A stretch of 64,000 nucleotides of DNA from Yponomeuta sedellus. Taxonomy: Eukaryota; Arthropoda; Insecta; Lepidoptera; Yponomeutidae. The stretch covers positions 25,769,714 to 25,833,713 of the forward strand of contig OW203725.1 of the NCBI GenBank assembly GCA_934045075.1, written 5' to 3'. The notes beneath the pieces are model-generated. The model was not told where the DNA came from, ran no database searches, and saw only the letters and a program-made list of their open reading frames with translations. Of the stretch, positions 55,501-64,000 are shown in pieces. Position 1 is the stretch's first letter. Each line of letters opens with the position of its first letter. A program made the translations under genes and the position numbers.

Positions 55501-57793
55501 CATGTAATTTAATATTATTTAAGTCATTATTAGATAAAATATTTCCAAAAATATGAAATATGAAAGAAGACTCGCTGCATAAATATCGGATTCAACCCCA
55601 GTGATAAGAAGCATCAGTGATCAGCCTGCAAACACCGTCGTCAAAGAGCAAAACGACGCCAATGGGCATCGGAGCCGAAACCGAATGAGACGAGACATTG
55701 TCGCGAACATTCCTCAAAATCTAAAACATAAAAGAGCCTTTGATCCGGCACAATCCGGGCCCGTGCCAAGGGCGGGCGAAGGGCCGCGGGGAGCGGGCTC
55801 TTGTGAAAATATTCCAGCTGTGTGACCCGAATGTCTTAAAAGGTTGTCACAGTGGATCCGTCACGCGCACAGAGCGCGCCAGCATCGTTGTTATTGGCGT
55901 GTTATCGTCAGAACTTTCACTGCAGTTTGGACTCAGCGAGATACGCGCAGCCTGTTTAGAACTCCCAACTTGCGAGCAGGTACTTCTGATTTCAATATGA
56001 GCGCAAGTTCTCTCTCAGAGATCATCTAAATGGAGCACTAACGCGGCTTTACTGCATGTTACGAGCGGCAACTTTCGCCGGGCGCCTCTAAACTTGGGAC
56101 AACGTAAGCTCAGCTTAGTAACACCTCCCAAACTTCGGGAAAACTTGCGAATTTGTCCAACGTCATGATCTTAGAGGCACATCAAAAATATCAATATGCC
56201 CTCCCTAGGGCTGGCCAGACGATTTATGACACGAACTTGTTTTAAATTAGAAGGGTAAACAATATTGTAGCACCCGGCGCGTACACACATGTTTGTAGAG
56301 GGAAATTACATCGAAAGCGGTCTATTTTCCCAGGCTGGCCCGCGGTTATAGGCTGGAGCCAGCAGGTTGTTATCTTTACTCTTGTGCGTATTTATATTGT
56401 GTAAAAAGTGATACACAATATGTTGCTGTGATGGCGCAGTTCTACGCGTTTATTTTGTCGTAAATGAAACAGTCGCAAACGCCGCGTGCGTTCAACGGCG
56501 CTTTATGTTCGCAGTCTACGTGATATTGCACTTGTTGATTTCATTGCTTGAACCATATATTTCAGCCTGGATGGCACTAAAACCACGCCCTTAGTCTCGC
56601 CAGTTGCCGATCTCGCTAATTTCAAAACGTTGTATAAATCATTATAAATAAAAATTTACTCCGGATGCTCTTATTTGTAAGTCGGGAGAGTCTGACCAGG
56701 TTTTACGCTGATCCGCAGAGCTTAATCACGGAGAGTGGAGACGGAGCCCTTGGCCCGTCACCAAATTCTACCTTAAATAAATTTTAATGAATAATAATAG
56801 CTTTCACACAACAAACTCACTTTCCCTGGTCCCTTACTAGGATAACAACCCAATTGTATTATTCTTTATGATAATAAATATTATTTGATATGATTTATTT
56901 CATAGCGCAGTACAGATTTATTTGTTGTTGCAAAGTCGCCCATAATATAACTGATTAGAATACACGGATATGCTAACGAGTGTACAACCCATTTGCTAAT
57001 CACTTCACTGACGTCGCGGCATGTTGCAGCACGTGCTGCTGGGGCGGCGAGCGGCGGCACACAGCGCGGCTTGTAAATGCATCACAGGCCTCACTGCCCC
57101 CGTCATGGTTATTTACTATTATATCATTGTAGAATAGGCAGCTTATTCTTCATAATTACTTCACTGTGATCGCCGACAGCTTCTAGAACATGCAAGCAAT
57201 TAAAATCATAATTTTCCGAACTATTTCCCCCACAAGGCTACTATAATGTAGAGTCAGTAGAGTTATTCTCGTATGCGATGTACCGTGTATCGAAACTGGC
57301 TCCGCGCCAGGCCCCGCGCCCTGTAGGTACGCCCCTGCAGTTAACACTTTATTGATACTCCATTCTTCCTTCGACGCCTATTTGCCAGCTCCGCGCGCCG
57401 CTCGGAATTGATGCCGCTCGGCAGCCGACCGCGAAAGACGGCCCTCGGAAGGAACGATAATGGCAATTGATTCATCCTCAAACCGCGATGAATGAGTAAT
57501 CACGGAGCATGTAACTGGGCGGGCCGGGCCCGCGGGCAGGTGGGCCGCCGCCGTGCGTGGCTAGTTAAAGCTAGTAATGTGTGGCGCGCTACTTAATTAA
57601 ATCGGCTATATAAATAATTAAATTAAATCGCTAATTAAATCGGCGTACGTGAAATCACTAAATATTTATGAGACAATTATAATAAGCACAAACTAGTTTT
57701 GAAACAATTTGACCGGATTTCAAAATTATGACGCGTTCAGAATGCATTAACGTAACCTCTAGGTCTGACACTGCATTAATTATTATAACTCAC
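55501..57793. other. No gene recognised
   Basis: Unique DNA with GC islands at about 55750-55800, 57010-57080 and 57500-57560. Holds one MITE fragment (56680-56755). Confidence 0.45.
56680..56755 (+). repeat. Fragment of the 3.7-kb MITE family
   Basis: GTCTGACCAGGTTTTACGCT, CCGCAGAGCTTAATCACGG and GGAGACGGAGC match the arm of the MITE at 3722-4020 with substitutions. The palindrome is not preserved. Confidence 0.65.
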
Positions 57794-58035
57794 GGACGGC
57801 CTCAGTGGCGCAGCGGTTTGGCACGCTGACTGTAAAACCGAAGGTCTCGGGTTCGATCCCCGGCCCGGTCCAACTAGGAAATGAACTTTTCTAGTTTGTC
57901 TCGGGTCTTGGATGTTATCTAAGTATTTACTGTATTAAATCTATCGTCGAGTTAGCACCTATAACACAAGTCATTTAGTTGTACCTAGTATAGGGCTAAC
58001 GAGATCTGTGTAATATGTCCATGAATATTTTAATA
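57794..58035 (+). mobile_element. tRNA-derived SINE, family D
   Basis: Head GGCCTCAGTGGCGCAGCGGT, GACTGTAAAACCGAAGGTCT and box B GGTTCGATCCCCGG, then the tail with TTTTCTAGTTTGTCTCGGG, GTCGAGTTAGCACCTATAAC and ATCTGTGTAATATGTCC. Related copies at 58757-59065 and 62322-62575 lie on the same strand. Confidence 0.8.
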
Positions 58036-58756
58036 ATATTTTTTTTTGACTGCCCGAGCTACAACATTGAACGACGAATGCTTCGAGTAAGCAAAAGTCA
58101 ATAAGTTCAAAAGATAAGAATGTCTTTAGAGAGTAGTCGCAGTTATTGGAAAAACGCAACCAGTAATATCTAAGGCATAAGCTAAGGTTCATAAGAGAAG
58201 TACGCGGGGAAGGCGATGACAAATAAGAAGGCAATTTAGTGTTATCAACCTTGCTGCGTTATAACTTTATAAGTTCATTATAGTAAGAATAGTAGTATTA
58301 AAAGTACCTATAAAAACAATTCATTTATTTAAATTGATTGGGCATCTTTTAATGAATACTAAACAATCTACGATAACAATGATTTTCCAACTTGAATCCC
58401 AGGATAGGCTTTATAAACACACGTCATTTTCTTTTAAATAGGGCTTAAGGCATCTCTATAACTTTGGTAAGCTGTTATAGATTTTTATCAACATTCGATA
58501 GCAACTTGTATAGTGTGAAAGTTATTGCTATTATTATTATTATTTCCCTGATATTTTATAAATGAGATTTAATTGAGTTTAGAAGATCTGTGACCCATGT
58601 TTGTTAGACCTTATATGCTGGTGATGAATCGAAAATATTTTAAGTGATTGATGAAAATATTTTTGAATGTAAATAATTACGATATGCATCACTAAAATCA
58701 GGTGTCGGTGAGAAATCTAAGCCAAACACATTTAGTTCTTTCGAAATGTAGATAAT
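58036..58756. other. No gene recognised
   Basis: AT-rich unique DNA. ATT/TTA microsatellite patches near 58530. Confidence 0.5.
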
Positions 58757-59065
58757 CAAAGCGGTTTGGCACGCTGACTGTAAAACCGAAAGTCTCGGGT
58801 TCGATCCCCGGCCGGGTCAAACTAGGAAACGAACTTTTCTAGTTTGTCTCGATTCTTGGATGTTATCTATGTATTTATTATTATTATTAATACTTTATTG
58901 CACCATAAAATCGTACAACGCGGCGAACTTAATGCCATAAGCATTAAGTTCGCCGTATTATTGTATTAAATCTATCGTCGAGTTAGCACCTGTAACACAA
59001 TTCATTCAGTTGTACTTAGTATAGGGCTAACGAGATCTGTGTAATATGTCCATGAATATTTAATA
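58757..59065 (+). mobile_element. SINE family D with a nested palindromic fragment
   Basis: 5'-truncated before box A (starts GCGGTTTGGCACGCTGACTG). The family D body is interrupted at about 58885-58955 by ATACTTTATTGCACCATAAAATC and a perfect 15-bp hairpin (58921-58935 with 58941-58955, loop CATAA). After it the body resumes at TATTGTATTAAATC. The insert resembles the tail of another common repeat (GGCGAACTTAATGCC). Confidence 0.75.
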
Positions 59066-59666
59066 TTATTATGTATTTAATAGTGTGGGTGCCGCTGGAA
59101 ATGTACCTAAATATAAGTCACGAGCAATAAACATATTTTTACTTTTTTTTTTTTTTTTATTTAAAAGTTACAAATCAACACCGTGTAGGTAAAACACGAC
59201 TATATACACATTCTGATATTGACCGTTATTCCTGCAGCTACTACGAATATTGTATAATTAATAAGCGGAGCTTTCAGGTAGACAATTACTATGTCAAATC
59301 ACTCGTGCGAGGTCAAATTACATGCTAGGTGGTGAAATATTCCACAACGTGTACGTGCTAGTTCGGCTGTACGAGGTACGTTCAGTTTCGTTTCATGAAA
59401 GCATTTGTTTCAACTTGTAAATGGCGAGCCGCGAAACATATTTTATTTCTGATTTACACCAGCGCTTACACAAAATGTATTGTGCTGAAAAAAATAACTA
59501 TTCCGCGGCGCTATTCCATAATGGCACACACAGAATGTCTACTGCTGGGTGAGGTGGAGACGCTACGCAGAATTATACCAATTACATGAGCTCTCATTTG
59601 TTCGACTGAACAGTTCTTCCGGCGACTAGTGAAATTTTTACTCTCACTAATTCTACTAGTTACACT
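59066..59666. other. No gene recognised
   Basis: A poly-T run (about 59144-59158) and unique DNA. No feature supported. Confidence 0.45.
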
Positions 59667-59669
59667 TAA

Positions 59670-60063
59670 GGGCCCTCGCCCACGGCGACTTTTTGTAGAG
59701 ATGCTGTCGCGCGTTTCGTAAACGCGCAACAGCATCGCTACGCGCTTAACTCGCATTTGCAACGCGCTACAGAAGCGATGCCAACGCGCTACTAACGAAA
59801 AAGAAGCACCAAAGACAACGTGACTAATGTTGCCTCAATGGAGTCCATCTTGCAACTATGGCGATCGTAGGCATTTCTGTGCCGTTACTGAATAGTTTTT
59901 GCATCGCCCCAGAAGCGCGACGGAATCGCGTTTGCATCGCGACTGAATCGTGGTTACGTGGGCGAGGGCACACAGCTAGCGACCGCATCGCGGCAGTATC
60001 GATGCAAACGCGTGACAGCATTGCTACTGCATCGCTGCAAAAAGTCGCCGTGGGCGAGGGCCC
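59670..60063. mobile_element. Harbinger-like MITE with TAA target site
   Basis: 26-bp terminal inverted repeats GGGCCCTCGCCCACGGCGAC.. (59670-59695) and complement (60038-60063), flanked by TAA at 59667-59669 and 60064-60066. A 3-bp TWA target and G-rich termini fit PIF/Harbinger. The interior is filled with GCATCGC / GCGATGC and AACGCG words in both orientations. Confidence 0.75.
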
Positions 60064-60066
60064 TAA

Positions 60067-62321
60067 GTGGAGAAATATTTTTCTATGATTGTGTTGTTCG
60101 GGTACAAATACTTACGCTTCTACGCTTACAATAAATTTCAGATGTCTTTAATGAAGAGTATTGACTGGACTCGCGTATGTTTCATTTGACACCTTCTTTG
60201 CCAAAATAGATCAAGCCCTTTGACCTCTACTTGTTCATAAAGAAACATATATTCGCGCTAAATACATACCCTCTTTTGCTTACGCGGTGTGGTAAAAACG
60301 ATTTTTCGGCTTTTTAACAATAGTACCCACCGAGTGGCACGGGTTTCTTCCTTAAGGAAGGTATAGGCCATACTCCACTACAGAGGTCTCTCGGGATTGG
60401 ATTTTTACCAATAAATTATATATATACGTACAGTAGACGGTAGATCTCCGGTCAGTTGTATTCTTTTTATCTTATCATATCACATAGGTAGTGGCGTATC
60501 GGTCAAATCGTTGTCTCAGTACAAAAGTCAAACTTAAATTTTCTAAGGGACGTACTGAGGGATTTATTAATTTGTAGTAAATATATTAACGGTTAAAACT
60601 TCATGAGAAAACCTGTTTTACTAAAGGTTTACATAAAAACACTTAAAATCTTTAATGGTGGTGGTGGGTTAAGCGTGGTGATGAAGCTCATATTCTGTTT
60701 AAGACCTTTAAGTAAGTAAAAGAAAAATATGAAATTAACCGATTGTTGGTATTACAAGTATCTTCATGGTAAAGTAAAGCTTAGGACGGGCCTTTTGAAC
60801 ATCGCCGATGTGTCATTGCGAGACACTGGAGCTCGGGCGGGCGCGGGCGCGCGGGCGGGGCGGGGCGGTGGGCGCTAGGTGAAATCTGGCTTATCCGGAG
60901 CCTAGTTAAAGTTGCACGGCGCTGAATAAACCAGTAGTGGCTCCATAGCTCGCGGGCCGGAACTGCCGCCATGTTGGATAACGAATGATGTGGTCTACTA
61001 AACCTCTGCCCTATCATATTTCCGGGAAAACCTTCTCACTGTCATCTAAATTGTTCGTCTGTAATGGCCGACCTATTTGTTCGTAATATCAAGTTTTGCG
61101 AAATATTTTGAACGAGCTCCTCTACGACTGTTTGTTGCTTGCTTCCAACATCACGTCTGTTTGAAGTACGATAAAATGCCTGAAGAGTGGTCACCCTCGC
61201 CTGTGTAGAGCGGCGCGGGTGTGCAGCGGCGGGTCGACGCCTCCTGCAACTATTACTCGTCGCTTTGTCCCACGATACCGCGCCAAATCCGAGCTAAGAC
61301 GAGAGTGAAATTGCTTCTCGGCTTGCCTCGGCGACTCTACAGTACCCAGAGGCATTGAAAAACACAAATAAAAGTATTCTAATCCACCTCAGTGATATCG
61401 GTGCCGCATCGTTGCAGATGCAAACGCTCTTTGCTCGAGCGAGCAATAAACAAGAAGGAGCTCGCGGGTAGCGGGCTGCGACTCAAGCGCTGCAGCGCTG
61501 AGTTTCGGCGCGGCGATGAATGCCGCCCGCAGCTGGCGATCCGCCATATGCCGCGCTGCAGCGCGGAGTGGAGGCGTCCACACCGCCGTCGTGCGGCTGA
61601 CTGTGAACTAACTCTTCACTTGCCTTTATTACTGCGATCGCGAGTGCTAGGATCACTTTGGTTTAAGCGAGATAATACACAAATGAACACTAGTTATGCT
61701 CTGATACGCCGACGGACGTTTTGTTTAATAAACTTATCACGTCGTTCTGCCTGACTGGCCTGTGGACTGGGGTGGAATCTAATTTAATTTTAATTGCGTC
61801 GAAGTAATTACGATATTGGATGAATTACGATATGACGTCGGCAGTAAGCTCCGGCCGCGGCCCAGCCTCCAATTAGCGCAGTAACTTGCCGAATCGTAAA
61901 GTCCCTCGTGTTTTACTGCGCCAAGTCATTCGCTACTTGACCGCCTGATTCTGTTGAACATGAACTTTTGTGCTTTTTAAGGATTCCGTATCCAAACGGG
62001 GTAAAAAGAGAACCTCTTAGTAAGCCTACGTACAGTGTTCCTTAATGAGCTATATCTTTTGAACCGTAATAGGTAACTCTTCAACAAAATTTAACTAAAT
62101 TACTTGCCTATATTGCTGAACGTCTTAATTGTCGCTCGGGGTTAGCAAGTGCCTCGGAAACATATTCTTTTTCAGTTTCACACGATATTTTCATTGCCTT
62201 GCAATACCTGAAGCATATAGTGAGTTCTTTGATTAATACATACCTACTTCCTAACACGGATAATCTGCTCCTTGTAAAGATCTATTATATTGTTAATTGA
62301 ATATTTTTATTAGCGTACAAT
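60067..62321. other. No gene recognised
   Basis: Mostly unique. GC islands at about 60825-60880 (GGGCG runs) and 61440-61590, the latter with two palindromes centred on CTGCAG (61486-61500 and about 61551-61566). A 120-codon frame at 61392-61754 has no domain and is Arg/Cys-rich, as expected of GC-rich noncoding DNA. Confidence 0.45.
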
Positions 62322-62575
62322 CCTGTCGTGCCTCGGGGCGCAGCGGTTTATCACGCTGACTGTAAAACGATAGGTCTCGGGTTCGATCCCCGGCCGGGTC
62401 AAACTAGGAAACGAACTTTTCTAGTTTATCTCGGGTCTTGGATGCTATCTATGTATTTATTGTATTAAATAATCGTCGAGTTAGCACCTATAACACAAGC
62501 CATTTAGTTGTACTTAGTATAGGACTAACGAAATCTGTGTAATACGTCCATGAATATTTATTTATATATTTATAA
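62322..62575 (+). mobile_element. tRNA-derived SINE, family D
   Basis: Head GTGCCTCGGGGCGCAGCGGT, GACTGTAAAACGATAGGTCT, box B GGTTCGATCCCCGG and the same tail as 57794-58035, ending in TATTTATTTATATATTTAT. Confidence 0.8.
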
Positions 62576-64000
62576 AAACCAGCTAAGTGTGAGACGGCTT
62601 TGTTCTAGGGATCCGAACTAAATAGAAGATAACGCGATATAAGATAGAAGGCTTTGGGCGCGAGTTCAAATCATTCTTAGACGGTTTTTAAGTCTGTCTT
62701 GGCGGTAGTCAAAGTTACTAGTTACATCTTGGGTTGTTATTTGATGGAGTTGGTTCGCAACAGTCGTCCGTTCCTTGGGCGAGCCGGCTGGCCGGCCGCG
62801 GAAGCCTCGATGTCCTCCGGCTTTTACGCTCGGCCAGAAAACCTCCCACATTAATTGGACACTTTTTACGTCTCCTAATTAAATGGATACTTTGCTGTCT
62901 CATTTTTTAATTAAGGTAGGTACTTGTTTTTGGTCTAGTTAATAAATGACTACCACTAATGAAAGTTTTCTTGTTTGTAAGTATGAGTAGCTGTTATTTC
63001 CTAGAATAATAATTTTGTCGTTTTTGCAGCAACTTTGGAGCTAGAATGTTGCGGAGGTGTCCCGCGGCGGCCGAGCCCCGGGAGCTTGCACAACTTTGCA
63101 ACATCGATTACATAAACTATTTCCCGACAACTTCCAACGATTTTATAAGCGTCTCTTGTTTTATGGAGGTGGATCGTAAATATGTAATAGCGCGACGCGA
63201 TGCCGTTTTATGTCTTTGCTAAACGAAGCGATAATAATTTTGTTCTTCCAAATAAGTTTGTTGTTGCCGCTAAAGAAGGCGGATCAACGAGCTGATTCGA
63301 CAATATTTTGCTGTTGAGTTTCGAGTTTGCTTATTTTAGGTTCATATTCTGGAATTGCGTTTTTAATTGAGAGTGCCTCAGTCCATCGTAACTCATCCCC
63401 TCCAGGCCGACAGTTGGAGAACCGGTTCGTGGTTCTCTCTGTGCATCCAAAGCGGGTCCTTTAGCGCTTTGATAGCTTATTCCTGTGTAAGCTTCAGACC
63501 TAAGGCGGAAATGCTTATTTACCAAAGATTTTAAAAGATGAACGCGCTGAAAACCTTTGGGTACTAAGCTCGAGCGAGAGCTCCCCTCGTCGCACCGCGC
63601 GCAATCCGCCGCAGACACATAAATTAATGCACAAAACGATTTCAGCGGATATTATAGCGCTGAGCTGAAAATATTTTAATGTCGTCGTTTAGTTCTCTTG
63701 CGAAATAAACTATAATGATGTGGTCTAGACATTAAGATACCGACAAATGCGTCACATTCAGCGGTAACATACCAACTAGCAGTAGGTCGAAGAGATCGGT
63801 CCTAGTCAAATGCCGTTAGAGAAGAGTTGCACGTTACGTTAGAGATATCGCAATATTGCATTGTGAGTGACAGAGGCTTAAGCGCTAGTGCCGCTTACTG
63901 TGGCTGTGGAGTTTTACGAGCTCCGCCGATGCTCCGCGCCATGTTTGCGTCGACATCTCGTCGGCTATCTAGGCGCGATGTCACTGTAGGAAGGCAGATG
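62576..64000. other. No gene recognised
   Basis: Unique, moderately CpG-rich (63055-63085, 63895-63960). No coding or repeat feature is supported up to the window end. Confidence 0.45.

Noticed and set aside
61392..61754. 120-codon frame as a gene
   Set aside because: Composition follows the local GC island. No recognisable domain and an antisense frame of similar length.

Overview
The window is eukaryotic nuclear DNA, most likely from a moth or butterfly (Lepidoptera). The reasons are one spliced metazoan housekeeping gene with GT-AG introns, several tRNA-derived SINE families with LINE-like tails, RTE-type LINE 3' ends finishing in GAA or GATGAT repeats, short Helitrons ending in CTAG, and frequent TAGGTA motifs. 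There are no operons, prokaryotic genes, CRISPR arrays or rRNA genes. The order-level assignment is inference from repeat style, not from a search.

Only one host protein gene can be supported: NOP58 (Nop5), the box C/D snoRNP core protein. It lies on the + strand in five coding exons (31895-31939, 32378-32454, 32555-33703, 37163-37292, 39912-40148) that join in frame to about 545 residues, with a poly(A) signal at 40506. A 700-bp foldback element ends about 310 bp upstream of its start codon. Introns 3 and 4 are full of SINEs, a LINE fragment, a Helitron and a terminal-inverted-repeat (TIR) element.

Layout: 1-13.8 kb is mostly unique, partly CpG-rich DNA with scattered insertions (palindromic SINE 2577-2762, MITE 3722-4020, a broken LINE 4405-5960). 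From 13.9 to 31.6 kb it is repeat-rich: a SINE concatemer at 18138-18866, a 5'-truncated RTE-like LINE at 23802-25790 with a clean 13-bp target-site duplication (TSD), a long decayed minus-strand LINE with ORF1 and ORF2 at about 26111-30730, and the foldback element. NOP58 occupies 31.9-40.5 kb. From 40.9 to 50.8 kb there is another repeat cluster: an 8-bp-TSD DNA element with a second inverted repeat inside it (41170-42697), Helitrons, MITEs and a 2.3-kb array of 309-bp SINE units in both orientations (48421-50752). From 50.8 kb to the end it is mostly unique CpG-rich DNA with a few SINEs and a Harbinger-like MITE (59670-60063).

The most unusual signal is one tRNA-derived SINE family (terminal motif AGCCTCTAAATAGGTTTTT) that inserts again and again as palindromes or head-to-tail concatemers with an inverted junction, each flanked by a single 10-15 bp TSD. 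The same inverted-junction structure appears in a 55-bp LINE-tail insertion at 43624-43678. This points to multimeric or snap-back templates during target-primed reverse transcription (TPRT), or to expansion after insertion.
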